Position numbers and translations under genes: made by a program. From assembly GCA_018136815.1 (NCBI GenBank), contig CM030936.1, positions 6,659,505-6,723,504 of the forward strand: a stretch of DNA of 64,000 nucleotides. Direction: 5' to 3'. Origin of the DNA: Isochrysis galbana. Its lineage: Eukaryota > Haptophyta > Isochrysidales > Isochrysidaceae. This document shows positions 10,634-20,692 of this stretch, one piece after another. Under the pieces are notes generated by a model. It did not search any database, had not been told where the DNA came from, and was given only the letters and a program-made list of their open reading frames with translations. Numbering within the stretch: position 1 is the stretch's first letter; every line of letters starts with the position of its first letter.

Positions 10634-11049
10634 TTAGATGGGGTAAGAGTACTGTTATGAGCTCTCAGTAAGAGTAATAGCTTCAAACTGCCAAATCACT
10701 GATATTAGTTGTCGGTTGCTGGACTAATCTTAAAGGGACTGATCTACTACTATGACTCCTTTTACTACTACTATTAGAATCGTCGCCTCCCCCCCCTCCA
10801 TCAACATCGATACTTCAGCATACATATACATACGTAGTAGCCTCCGTCGGTCGGCTGCTTGGCTGCTACGCTCTATCGTCTATCCTCAATCCCTAACTAA
10901 GATGCGTTAGGTTCATCCAACTAGTAGTACTAATCTACGCTAACCAGTATTGTTGTTGGTTGGGACAACTCTCATGAGAGCTGATATTAGTGCTGATATA
11001 AGTGATAGCTCCATAACCTTGAGAGCTGATAAGCTGTTACCCCATCTAT
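10634..11049. mobile_element. 416-bp MITE, Mutator-like (10-bp target duplication)
   Basis: The ends TTAGATGGGGTAA and, inverted, ATAGATGGGGTAA form imperfect terminal repeats, with further inverted similarity inside (GAGCTCTCA). A 10-bp direct repeat GGTCCTAGGC lies immediately outside both ends (10624-10633 and 11050-11059). Duplications of 9-11 bp are characteristic of Mutator-like elements. The interior is AT-rich and non-coding. Confidence 0.8.
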
Positions 11050-11581
11050 GGTCCTAGGCAGGCCTTTTGTACGTCTATTTTGTTGCATGCCATGATCCGA
11101 GTGAGCGTGGACGTAATCTTAGAAATTCGATATATTCATCATAGAACCCCCGTAGCTAGGCGCATCCCAACATGCCCTTCAACCCACAACAGGTCGACAG
11201 TCGACATGCGCTGTTTTCCCTTTGTCATGCCGTTGTACACGACGCTACAACCAAGCGGCCCATCTTCTCGCAAGCCTCCGGTTTTTCTTTACGAGGCAAA
11301 CGGACAACAAGACGACGTGTAGATTACTATCCAGGAGCCGGAAGTGGGATGGGCTTCGTAGGGTTGACGATGATCACGAGCACGCGATTTGCAGTCGTGG
11401 ATATGTTCCTAGTTATTTGCGGCTCTAGTGGGAGAATTGAGTGCCGTCGATTGCCCTCACGCGTAGGCGTGGCGGCGCGCGCCTGCCATTCATATGCACG
11501 CGGATGGAGCAACTGTGGATGATGGCCCGACACGCGCAAGCGCCCACGCAGAGTGACATCCACTGGTAACGCTAAGAGAAC

Positions 11582-13171
11582 TCACGGCGCGTTCCGGGCC
11601 CATTGAGCCGACGTCCTGTTGAGAAGGACGGTGACGTTCGACGTGATGTTGAGCGGCAGCGTGCTGTTCCGCTCGAAAGGAGACAGCCAACCACTCTCGC
11701 TGCGACACACCTCTTCACCCGGGAGCGCCATCTCTCTCCAAGTCACGCAGATAGACCGGATGAGTACGGGCGCAAAGATGAGCAGAAAGAGAGCAAAGAG
11801 CATCAACCGCTGCTGCCAGCCGTCATGCGGGCGGCGGAGTCGGCGGAGTGCGGCCAGTTGCACGGGTGAACAGCTGAGAAGACGTAGGTGGAATATGCCA
11901 GCTGACTTAAGTGAGACGACCTCGAGGACCACGACACAGATTAGCGTGACGATGGCCGCGCGCAGCCCGGCGCTAGCCCGGCTGAAGAGATCAACGTTCT
12001 CGTACTCTTGCATGATATCCATACACATGAAGATGTGATAGATGATGTTGAAGGCGAGGAGTGGCCGGCAGACAGCAGCGGCACGTAGGTGGAAGCGCGA
12101 GCCGGCGACTATCATCACCATGGCAGTGATGAACATCAAGACGGGCGAGAGGACGTCGCGCTGACCTACGTAGCTCATGACGAGAGCCGACATGGCGGCC
12201 TCGACCGATGCAAGTGCGAGCAGCCGCCGCGCTTCGGCCAGGACAAGACGTGTCGTAAGTAGCGAGGTGCGTCCTGTCCAGTCGGCAAAGGTTGGCACGT
12301 CAATCGTTCGTCGCGAGCGCGACTGCGCAGCGGCAGCAGCGGCCTCGTCCTCGATGTGCCGGCAGACAGGGCAGCGACCGTCCTTGCGCAACCATTCGCG
12401 TATACACGTGGCGTGAAAGCGGTGCCGGCACGCCAGCTCCTGAACTGGCTCGTCCGAGAGCGGCATGAAGCAGACGATGCACTCGTCCTCCGCACCGTCC
12501 TGAAGGTTGACGGTCGTCCCTGCCTCGCGACTAGCGACGCCCTCCTCGAGCTTGGAAGGTGACATCCGCTCTTGTATCTCGGGCCCAGAACGGAGCGCGC
12601 AGTCGTTCTCCGCGCAGGTGGCGACACTGGAGGCCGCAGCCTCCGGATCGTCGGAGGAGGAGGCGTGGCTTGCGAAGATCGGCTGCCTTGGCTCCACCAC
12701 AGAAAGCAAGACGGCGTCTGGCGGACATGAGGACGCGGAGGGCGCTGGCGTTTCGTTGGAGGAAGGTGTCACGGGCGAACATGGCAGTGCGCGAGATGGG
12801 ATTGAGGCAAGTTCGGAGGACGTCTCGGACGCAAGCGCGGAGGCGGGCGGGGAGGAGGAGACAGATGAGGAGGATGAGGTAGTGGTGGGGGTGGCGGCCG
12901 CGGCCGCGGCCGCGGTGGTGGTGGTGGTGGAGGAGGAGGAGGAGGACTGTGGCATTGCGGTGGGGAGGCCAGCGGACGATTCGAGCTTTGCACGGGTGTC
13001 GGCGGGCGCGGGGTGTTGCAAGGGTGGTGCCTCGGAGATGTGTGACTCGGTCGCGTCATCAGAGAGCGCACGGGCTATGGAAGGGGACGCCGGGGGTGAG
13101 GGGGGCGGCTCTGCGAGGCGGTGGTCTGCATCTCTGCGGTGGGCAGAGGAAGTGGAGAAGGGGGAGGGCAT
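11582..13171 (-). CDS. Membrane-anchored RING-H2 protein, probable E3 ubiquitin ligase
   Basis: A single ATG-to-stop frame of 529 residues. Residues 1-200 are Ser/Thr/Ala/Pro-rich and low in complexity, with runs of Ser, Thr and Ala. A complete RING-H2 finger lies at about 231-270: CIVC, then ACRHRFHATC and CPVC, giving the C3H2C3 order. Four hydrophobic segments follow (VLSPVLMFITAMVMIVAGS, LLAFNIIYHIFMCMDI, AAIVTLICVVVLEVVSL and LMLFALFLLIFAPVLI). The C-terminal tail carries several Asn-x-Ser/Thr sites, suggesting a lumenal end. RING-H2 proteins pass ubiquitin from an E2 to substrates. The membrane anchor points to an ER, Golgi or endosomal role, but the substrate is unknown. There is no intron sign in the frame, and the promoter side is G-rich. 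Confidence 0.85.
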   Translation of the reverse strand: MPSPFSTSSAHRRDADHRLAEPPPSPPASPSIARALSDDATESHISEAPPLQHPAPADTRAKLESSAGLPTAMPQSSSSSSTTTTTAAAAAAATPTTTSSSSSVSSSPPASALASETSSELASIPSRALPCSPVTPSSNETPAPSASSCPPDAVLLSVVEPRQPIFASHASSSDDPEAAASSVATCAENDCALRSGPEIQERMSPSKLEEGVASREAGTTVNLQDGAEDECIVCFMPLSDEPVQELACRHRFHATCIREWLRKDGRCPVCRHIEDEAAAAAAQSRSRRTIDVPTFADWTGRTSLLTTRLVLAEARRLLALASVEAAMSALVMSYVGQRDVLSPVLMFITAMVMIVAGSRFHLRAAAVCRPLLAFNIIYHIFMCMDIMQEYENVDLFSRASAGLRAAIVTLICVVVLEVVSLKSAGIFHLRLLSCSPVQLAALRRLRRPHDGWQQRLMLFALFLLIFAPVLIRSICVTWREMALPGEEVCRSESGWLSPFERNSTLPLNITSNVTVLLNRTSAQWARNAP

Positions 13172-13439
13172 TGTATGAGTGTGTGTGTGCGTGGGGGGGG
13201 AGAGAAGGGGGGGGGGGGCGGGGAAGATAGGCGGGGCAAGGCGGCTTTGGGTGGAGGAAGCGGGTGAGGGTGGGGCGGGAGCCCAGGGGGAAGAGAGGGA
13301 AGGGGATGGAAGCGGGGGGGAAGGGGGGGGGGAGGAGGAAGGGGGGGAGGGAGAGGGGGGGAGTGAGAGGGGGAAGGAGAGCCGAGGGGCGCGCGACTTC
13401 TCTCGGAAATTCTAAAGAGTAATGGGGAAGAATTACATG

Positions 13440-14262
13440 GGAAACGGAGGGCCTTGCTGGGGAGGGAGTGCGAGAAGAAGGATGGACGCTGTGGAGCAAG
13501 AGAGAAGAAGTGGAGAGAGTCTCTCCAAAGGATGGAGAGAGAGTTTTCGCGGAGAAGGGAGAGGAAGAAGGACGCAGAGAAGAAGAGCGGGAGAGAGAAA
13601 GAGTATGTAGAAGTAGAGGGAGAGAGGGTGAGAGAGAGGAAGGGATTGCACGTTTCATAGAGTAGAAGAAGTACTGAGTGGAGGGGGGGGGATGGGTCGA
13701 GAGACAGCGTTTGGGAGCACGGGAACAGAGAGAAAGGAAGAGAGCTGGGTCAGGGTCAGGGTCGGGGGGGGGGGGGGGGGGGGGGGGGAGGGAGGGGGGC
13801 GGGGAAGAGAGAGAGGGAGGGGGGGGGAGGAGAGAGAGAAGGGGGGGGGGGGGAGAGAGAGAGAGAGAGAGTCCAAGAGGGAGAGAGGGAGAGGGGCAAC
13901 GGGCGGAGACAAAGAAAGTGTGGGGAGAGAGAGAAAGGGGGGAGGGGGGGGGGGGGGGGGAAGGGGCTTCCCCCCGCCAAAAACAAAACGCCTATCTCTC
14001 TGTCTGTGTGACGAGGCGGCCCGAGAGAGAGAGAGTGATCCGAGAGATCCGAGAGCTTGGGTGGGCGCGCTCATTCGTAACCGTCTCTCCCTCTACTACT
14101 ACATACTCTCTCTCTCTCTCTCTCTCTTCTTCTCTGCGTGCTTCTTCCTCTCCTTTCTCCGCGAAACTCTCTCTCCATCCTTTGGAGAGACTCTCTACTT
14201 CTTCTCTCTTGCTCCACAGCGTCCATCCTTCTTCTCGCACTCCCAGCAAGGCCCTCCATTTC
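13440..14262. repeat. Long inverted repeat with about 185-bp arms around poly-G tracts
   Basis: The left arm (about 13440-13632) and right arm (about 14083-14262) are near-perfect reverse complements, sharing for example GATGGACGCTGTGGAGCAAG and TCTCCAAAGGATGGAGAGAG. The spacer of about 450 bp holds several poly-G runs (near 13769-13789 and 13938-13960). The arms differ mainly in lengths of GA runs. No target duplication or coding capacity was identified. It may be a foldback element or a segmental inversion-duplication. Confidence 0.8.
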
Positions 14263-14264
14263 TA

Positions 14265-14379
14265 TATTTGGCCCAGCGACTATCAGAAGAGCGGTGTAGA
14301 TTAGAATCGCACCGTCGGAGGCTAGCGCAACGAGTCGGTGACAGTAGAACCACTCCTACAAAACAACTCAGGCTAAACA
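14265..14379 (+). repeat. Solo LTR fragment related to the Copia element at 40238
   Basis: The segment shares GGCCCAG, CAGAAGAGCGGTGTAGAT, ACGAGTCGGTGAC and AGTAGAACCACTCCTAC with the 177-bp LTRs at 40238 and 45749, in the same order, and ends in GGCTAAACA where those end GGCTAGACA. An internal block of about 45 bp is missing and many substitutions are present, so it is an older, deleted solo LTR. Confidence 0.75.
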
Positions 14380-14395
14380 TAGGCACAATGCGGGA

Positions 14396-14905
<510 letters not shown>

Positions 14906-15078
14906 CGAGAGAGGCGGCGTGGATGGGGCGGGGGGGAGCGGGAGGGGGAGAAGGGGGGAGGGCAAGGGGTGGGGGCGAGGAGGAAGGGGGCAGCTGGGAA
15001 CGGGAGAAGGAGGAGGGTGAGAACGGCAAGGCGCGGGGGGCTGAGAGCTTGGACGGCGAGCGTCGAGGAGGCTGCTGC

Positions 15079-16254
15079 ATGGAGGGACAGGGCAAGGGCT
15101 CCGATGGCGGAGACCTTCGGGATGAGTGGCTTGAGGAAGCAGGGAAGCGAGGAGCGGGGCGGCGGCGAGGAAACGAGAGCAGGGATAACGAGTCGGCGTC
15201 TCTATCGACCCTGCCTGACGAGCTCTTACGCCTCGTGGCCGTGCAGCTCGTCCGCCTCGAGGGCCGCGTGCGCCAGCCACGGCTACCAGCGGTTCGGCTC
15301 TGCCAGGTGTGCCGGGTGTGGGATGGCGCCCTCCTGCCGCTCTTTCATCCTCCTGTGCTAGGCGTCATCAGCTCGCGAGAGCTGCGCCTGCTCAAGATGC
15401 GCGCGCTAGACCAACATAATCTGTCTCCGCTCTCCACCTTTCGCGGCCGGAGGAGGATCATCAAAGAGCACCGTCTACATCTGAAAGGAATCCACCTTCC
15501 TGAGCGGATGCTCTGGGAACGCCACAGCAGCGGCGCCTCGGCGCTCAGTACGCGCCTCACAGAGGCCGTTCTATCGGGCATCGCGCAGACGTACGGCAGG
15601 CCAGTGCCGGAAGCCGGAACTGGCCAGATTCACGGTGTACTTTTGCGAAAGCTCCTCTACCGACGCTTCCTCTCCTCAGGCTACTTGGGCCTCGGAGCTA
15701 CGCTGTCCGCAGATGAGGTGATGGCCCACTTTAACTCCATAGCCTGCTCGGCCTATCGCGTCTTCCTCATCATCAAGGCGGTCGAAGCCCGGGCCATGGC
15801 TCTCCGCTCAGACGAGCTCCAGACTTTACCACTGGATCCTAGCGCGGGCCTGCATGACCCAAATTGCCCAAGTGTGTGCTCGAGCGATTCGGCACAAGCG
15901 CTTGTACCATACCGGCTCTGGCTCGAGAGTTCACGGCCAGGTACCATCGCCGACTATGCCTGGGGAGTGCATCTCGAGTCGCGTGCGAGCTACGCGCGTG
16001 CGAGTCGCGCTCTCCTCTTCAATAGCCAAGCTACTGCGTTGCCGCGCCGATTGGTGGACAACGAGGACTACTCGTGTGAGACCATCCGAAGAAAGGCCCA
16101 CGCTCTCTTCCCCTTTAACTTCGGAGTCGGCTGCGGCAACGAATACACGTGGTTGTCCGCATCCGTGTACTTTGGGATGAGCGATGTCGAGACAGCCCTG
16201 GCAGCAGACCTCTTTGAGGTTCTGGATCAACAGTGGTTGGATGACCAAATGTGA
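15079..16254 (+). CDS. F-box-like protein
   Basis: From the ATG at 15079 the frame gives 391 residues. An upstream in-frame ATG at 14923 would only add Gly/Arg/Glu-rich sequence next to the GA repeat. Residues about 42-90 read LSTLPDELLRLVAVQLVRLE, then VRLCQVCRVWDGALLPLFH, the pattern of an F-box (LPxELL...VCRxW...). The remaining 300 residues are unique and mixed-charge, with no recognised substrate-binding repeat. F-box proteins link substrates to Skp1-cullin ubiquitin ligases in cytosol or nucleus. The F-box is moderately convincing. The long C-terminal domain is unassigned. No intron is evident. Confidence 0.65.
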   Translation: MEGQGKGSDGGDLRDEWLEEAGKRGAGRRRGNESRDNESASLSTLPDELLRLVAVQLVRLEGRVRQPRLPAVRLCQVCRVWDGALLPLFHPPVLGVISSRELRLLKMRALDQHNLSPLSTFRGRRRIIKEHRLHLKGIHLPERMLWERHSSGASALSTRLTEAVLSGIAQTYGRPVPEAGTGQIHGVLLRKLLYRRFLSSGYLGLGATLSADEVMAHFNSIACSAYRVFLIIKAVEARAMALRSDELQTLPLDPSAGLHDPNCPSVCSSDSAQALVPYRLWLESSRPGTIADYAWGVHLESRASYARASRALLFNSQATALPRRLVDNEDYSCETIRRKAHALFPFNFGVGCGNEYTWLSASVYFGMSDVETALAADLFEVLDQQWLDDQM

Positions 16255-16965
16255 ATGGTAGGGCCGAAACATCCCCTTCTCACACTTATGCTATCAATCC
16301 TCATGAGGCAGGGCACTAAAACAAGGGAAGCTACGGTGTTAAACGGCCACTGTGTTTAGGCCGCTTATTGTGGGGGCCATGTAGAGGGAGGGGAGAAGGC
16401 CGACGGAGGCAAGCTATACATATGCTTAAGGTGGTTCTAAAGAGCGTAAAATACCTTAAATACCTGCCGCGAGAGCGGCGAGAATGGCGACCGCACCAGC
16501 CACCTGCTCTCCCCTCAGCCCCCCCCCCCCCCCCCCCGCCCCCCCCCACACACACACACACGGCACTCCGTGGGCAGGGAGAGGGTGCTGCCCCAAAGGA
16601 CACCCACTCCCAGCAAAAGGTGCGGGACTTCTACCTACCGTCCCCGCTCTGACACTTGTGACATCTAATAACCCCCCCTCTTCAGCGCCAAAGGCGCGGG
16701 ACTTCTACCGTCCCCATTGTGACTGCCCCCCCCCCCCCCCCCCAACTCTGTGCGACTGACAAATTTCAGTCACACTAGGCCCAGGCCAGAATATGTAGTT
16801 TGGCCAACCCAAATATGTAGCATTTATATGTAGAAAATATGTAGAGATCTGTAGCAAGGCATCCAAATAGGTGCCCAAGTATGCGGCAAATATGTAGATA
16901 TGTTGATAAAAAACTTGCAAACACAAAATACAAAATACCAATCAATAACCTAGGAGCGAGAGGGT
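16255..16965. other. Intergenic with C-tracts and ATATGTAG repeats
   Basis: Homopolymer C runs lie near 16519-16550 and 16727-16743. Between about 16785 and 16910 the motif AATATGTAG or a close variant recurs six or more times in AT-rich sequence. No gene was recognised. Confidence 0.5.
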
Positions 16966-17423
16966 CTAGGGGCAGAGTGTGCATGTGTAAAGCTCGCCGA
17001 AAAGGGTGCCGGCGCCGAGGGCGATGACGACGCCTGAGCCTAAGTGTGTGTGCACGATCTTGTCGCCCACCTTGAAGTCGTCGGCGTAGTCGTAGTCGTC
17101 GTCGAGCTCTGAGAGCACCGGAGCACCGAGGACCGAGGACTCGCACTCGTTGCTCGTTGCTTGCATCGAAGCGCGCGATGGGTAGGGCCAGGTTAGAGTT
17201 TCGCGCCGGACCCCCCCAAGTTTCGCGCGAAAGTTTCGCAAAAGTTGCTCACTGCCTGCACAAGTTTCACAAAAGTTTCGCGAAGTTTTTTCGGACTTAA
17301 GACTTAGCATTAGCACGCCACACGCACACATACAACATCGGACGATGGTGGTAGTAGTAGTTAGTAGTAGCGTAGCTAGTAGTTTCAACATACATTCACT
17401 ACGTATACAACACTCACACTCAC

Positions 17424-18527
17424 TTAACACGGACGATCATTATATCGCAACATCAAGCCTGCCTGCACTTGATCCGCAAGGCTGCTAGCTTGCAGGTGGC
17501 CGAACATACATTTCAACAACGAGAACACGCGCTCACATGCAGCAGACGAAGGTGTGAGAGAGAAAGTTATACGTGCCACAGCAGCCCAATTAGGGATTTT
17601 GGAATGGTTGCAAGCCCACCAATGGAGAACCTTAGTTGTGAAGTCTGGAATGTCGGCGCGGTCGACCGTGAAGTTTTGCGCCGCGCCCTGGTAGACACGA
17701 AGCTCTTGCTCCAGCTTGTCAGCCAAATTACTAGACAAGTGAGCTACTGAATTCATCGTACACAGTGATCTAATCCAAACTGAATCGATTTCTTTGGCAT
17801 AGGAGGGGTCGAGAGCCCGCAGCCATCCCATCTCCTCATGCTGATCCTTGCAATGATACGATCTTGCGCAATTGTCCGTCAAGCGATCTTCGAGATATTT
17901 GAGGCCCCCCTTGACGCACTCAATCAGATTTTGCCACTGAGGAAGAGCTCGAACGTCCACGATCGCCCGCATCTCCGCTTCCGTCGCGACATTCAGTGTC
18001 GAGCCATCCATGTACTTCACAGTGTAGGTGCCCGCGTGGATTGCGTGTAGAGTCCCGGCATACCACGCGTTGTACGGCGCATCGAACCACTCGTACGTCT
18101 GCAAACCAACAACAAGGGGCTGTGCAGCACGAAGGACACCTGCAAGATTGGGCATGCTGCTAGCTTCCTCACCTATCGTGTGATAGTTACTGAGGATCTC
18201 TTCCAAAGCATCATGAGCTAGGAGGATTTCGAGCCCGTCCCCCTCGAGTTTGTATGTTGTCGAGCACAATAGCCCCATGTCCAGGGCTGCCGCGAGCTCT
18301 AGCCGCAACCGCTCCTTCTTGGTCTGCAAAATTTCACGCAAAGCACGAGTCGTTGCATCGCCAATGCCGCGCTTTTCCAAGCGATCAACAAAGGACTCTA
18401 GGTGATGGAACTTTGTGGCCAGCTGCTTCATAATCTCCCAGCGCGACCACCAACGGATCTGAGAGTAGCCCTTCATCGCTACCCCCGTCACCTGTTGCGC
18501 CGAGGAGGGTGTGGACCACGCGATCAC
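17424..18527 (-). CDS. hAT transposase, N-terminally truncated
   Basis: About 350 residues recognisable from YSQIRWWSRWEIMKQL, the conserved RWxS-type block of the hAT core, to the C-terminal dimerisation domain (NWAAVARITFSLTPSSAACERVFSLL then SSLADQVQAGLMLRY; these are given as two motifs). Typical hAT transposases are 600-700 residues with a BED finger, which is missing here. No ATG opens the frame. It begins inside an overlapping frame whose product is the CarD-like ORF, with a possible acceptor (CAACAG) at the switch. It is closely related to the remnant at 4407-4688. Confidence 0.8.
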   Translation of the reverse strand: MIAWSTPSSAQQVTGVAMKGYSQIRWWSRWEIMKQLATKFHHLESFVDRLEKRGIGDATTRALREILQTKKERLRLELAAALDMGLLCSTTYKLEGDGLEILLAHDALEEILSNYHTIGEEASSMPNLAGVLRAAQPLVVGLQTYEWFDAPYNAWYAGTLHAIHAGTYTVKYMDGSTLNVATEAEMRAIVDVRALPQWQNLIECVKGGLKYLEDRLTDNCARSYHCKDQHEEMGWLRALDPSYAKEIDSVWIRSLCTMNSVAHLSSNLADKLEQELRVYQGAAQNFTVDRADIPDFTTKVLHWWACNHSKIPNWAAVARITFSLTPSSAACERVFSLLKCMFGHLQASSLADQVQAGLMLRYNDRPC

Positions 18528-18891
18528 CGACTCGAAAGTGATCGTTGCTCTTTACGTCGTTGTCGTTGTCGTTCTCCTCGTTGTCATCCTCAACACCGCT
18601 GTCCACTGACACCTCAGAGCCGGTGCTCTCGGCAAGCATGTCGTCCTCGTCGATCTTGTCGTCGTTCTCGGTCACGCTCGTGGACGTTGTCCCACAGGCC
18701 GGTGGCTTCGACAGCGACGCATGCGCTGACGAGCGAGCGGAGAGACGGAGAGAGGGAAAGTGAATGAGGATGCGGACAGGCCCGGCTGGGGCTGTGGGCT
18801 GTGGGCTGTGGCGGCGCTGGCGGGCTGGCAGTGTGTTGGCCTTGCGACGGGCCGCCGCGCGCGCAGGCTCACCTCGACGGCTCCTCACCAT
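18385..18891 (-). CDS. CarD/tudor-like N-terminal ORF carried inside the hAT element
   Basis: From the ATG at 18891 (MVRSRRGEP) the frame runs about 168 residues. A basic Arg/Ala-rich start is followed by a very acidic stretch (Asp/Glu/Asn) and then DHFRVGDRVVHTLLGATG. This matches, in order and in the acidic lead-in, the host ORF that the element interrupts (DDFKVGDKIVHTHLGSG). The resemblance breaks after LLGA, exactly where the transposase frame takes over. It is either a captured host fragment or an exon fused to the transposase. Confidence 0.5.
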   Translation of the reverse strand: MVRSRRGEPARAAARRKANTLPARQRRHSPQPTAPAGPVRILIHFPSLRLSARSSAHASLSKPPACGTTSTSVTENDDKIDEDDMLAESTGSEVSVDSGVEDDNEENDNDNDVKSNDHFRVGDRVVHTLLGATGDGGSDEGLLSDPLVVALGDYEAAGHKVPSPRVLC

Positions 18892-19429
18892 CTTCTCGCT
18901 GAGGGAGTGAGAGTGTGAGAGTGAGAGAGTGAGCAGGGCCGCCACGGGCCACAGGGGAGTCGCTCGCCGCCCCCCCCCCCCCCCAAGTTTCGCGTAAGTT
19001 GCGCGTATGGGCTATTTTGGGCCCAAGTTTCGCGAAAGTTTTTTTGCCAGAAAAGTGACCCAAGTTTCGAAATAAGTTTCGCGAAACTCTGACCTGGCCC
19101 TAGCGATGGGATCGTTGTCATTGCGCTCGGTGTACTCGCCGTTCATGGCCATGTGCTTCGTGAGTAGAGAAAGAGGGGGGGGGCGGGGAGTGAGGAGGGA
19201 GAGAGCGGAGAGCGAGCACGACACCGGGTTGATCGCTTGATCGTCGGAATTATTCACTTAAAAAGCGTTCTTTTATACGTCACCAGTTGTCGGCTTGCTT
19301 TGCACTCACTACGCTGCGCGCCTCGCGCCTCCGCCGCGTCGCCGCGTCTCGCGCCAAGAGATGCCTCGCGCCAAAATCCAAAATCACTTTTGCGCCAGAG
19401 CGTGTGCAAGGGGGGGGGGGTCCGACGGG

Positions 19430-19570
19430 ACTTCGCACCGTCTTTTCGGACGAGGATTCTGAAAAGGCGGGGAGACCCTCCGAGCCGCTTTCGCCGGGGC
19501 TTTCCGCTCACGGTCAAAAATGTCGACCCCCCCCATATTAGTACTTAAAAAGCCGTGTTTGACCGCCCTA
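19430..19570. mobile_element. One end of a TAGGGCGGTCAAACA-type DNA transposon
   Basis: The end reads GTGTTTGACCGCCCTA and the 60 bp inside match the right-type ends of the 29984-30260 MITE and the 33214-35937 element (TTTTTAAGTACTAATA, then a G/C run, then ATTTTTGACCG). The partner end was not found to the left, so the copy is truncated or rearranged. Confidence 0.7.
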
Positions 19571-19696
19571 CGCTTGCAAGCTGATACAAGTTACTGATAT
19601 CAGTGTAAGCTCCAAAACCCTGCGAGCTCGCGAGCTGACGCAACAACTATGATTGTTATTGCCTCACTTCCACATTTATTTTGCCCACACAGCTAC

Positions 19697-19892
<196 letters not shown>

Positions 19893-19902
19893 CTCTACAG
19901 GC

Positions 19903-20089
19903 TCACGGCACACATTGGAGGGCAAGCACTGCCGCCACGCCCTCCCAGTAGCTGCCCGGAACTGCCACTTGCTCGCCGATGACAGCGCCGCGGTTGCGGA
20001 TCTCAGGCAAGAATTGGGCTGTGATGCGCACGTTGCACGTTGCGCATGGCGCCGCGCCCACGGCCGCGACCTTGAGGCACGTCTGGAGA
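19903..20089 (-). CDS. Candidate C-terminal exon, unknown protein
   Basis: After a splice-acceptor-like CCGATCTCCAG the minus frame reads about 60 residues with high GC at third positions, including APCATCNVRITAQFLPEIRN and VAVPGSYWEGVAAVLAL, and ends with TGA just before the CA microsatellite. The composition looks like real coding sequence. No family was recognised and no upstream exons were identified. The opposite strand carries no better frame. Confidence 0.35.
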
Positions 20090-20356
20090 TCGGAGGTGGC
20101 TGGGCCGCAATGAGTCGGGCGTCGGGGGGGGGAGGGGTTGCAAAAATCGGCGGTAACGACGGCCAATACAAAAATAGAACGTAAGTTTAACTTCGCATAT
20201 AAGTATCATCAAGTATCTAGTAGTGCATTAGATTACTCGAAAACGACATTACTGATGCTATAGGAGGTCTGAGAGAATGATTACTCGGGTCAAAGGGTCA
20301 CCATATGCCGCAATACTTGCATTTCTTGGTAATCAGAAGTAATCTCAGTATTGTAG

Positions 20357-20692
20357 GTGAGCCTTGCCGAGACCAGCAGCCACTCAGGGCATGTGTTGTG
20401 CATCGACACACTGGTGCGCACCGGCGCGCGGCTGACCGACTGCACATCCACCGGTCTGACGGCCCTGGCGTGGGCCGCGTGCAATGGGAACGAGGGGTGC
20501 GTTAAGGCGCTCGTGCGGGCGAGAGCGAGCGTGCACACGGCCGACGAGGACGGATGGACGCCCCTGCATTATGCGGTGGAACATGGACATGGCTCGTGCG
20601 TGGGCGTCCTGCTGGAGGCGCACGCGGATCCTTGCGCCGCCGACATTGACGGCCCTGTTTCGACTGAACGTACGCGACCTTGTGATTGCCTT
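20357..20692 (+). CDS. Ankyrin-repeat protein exon
   Basis: After an acceptor (ATTGTAG) the frame encodes three ankyrin units: GHVLCIDTLVRTGARLTDCT, TGLTALAWAACNGNEGCVKA with LVRARASVHTADEDG, and GWTPLHYAVEHGHGSCVGVL with LEAHADPCAADIDG. The TPLHYAVEHGH core is canonical. The frame runs a few codons past the last repeat and a GTACGC donor lies at about 20690. Flanking exons were not identified, so the protein is partial. Ankyrin repeats mediate protein binding and no specific partner can be inferred. Confidence 0.65.

Larger units (their letters stand above)
17183..19102 (-). mobile_element. hAT DNA transposon, 1920 bp, complete ends
   Basis: Terminal inverted repeats begin TAGGGCCAGGTTAGAG at the left and TAGGGCCAGGTCAGAG at the right (inverted), about 23 bp with one mismatch. 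Perfect 8-bp duplications GCGATGGG flank the element at 17175-17182 and 19103-19110, the hAT hallmark. Subterminal regions carry many copies of AAGTTTCGCGAAAGTTT-like motifs, likely transposase-binding repeats. The interior encodes a truncated transposase and an unrelated N-terminal ORF, so it is probably non-autonomous. The perfect duplication suggests a fairly recent insertion. Confidence 0.92.
16966..19121 (-). pseudogene. Small CarD/tudor-like ORF, interrupted by a hAT element
   Basis: Host coding sequence lies on both sides of the element at 17183-19102. If one 8-bp duplication is removed together with the element, an ATG at 19121 (MTTIPS) reads in frame into an acidic linker (SELDDDYDYAD) and then FKVGDKIVHTHLGSGVV. 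That last motif resembles CarD/TRCF or UvrD tudor-like domains (FxVGDxVVHxxxGxGxV), which bind RNA polymerase or nucleic acid. The frame stops at 16966 after about 80 residues, so it may be only an exon. The insertion disrupts it about seven codons after the start. The family assignment rests on the motif alone. Confidence 0.5.
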
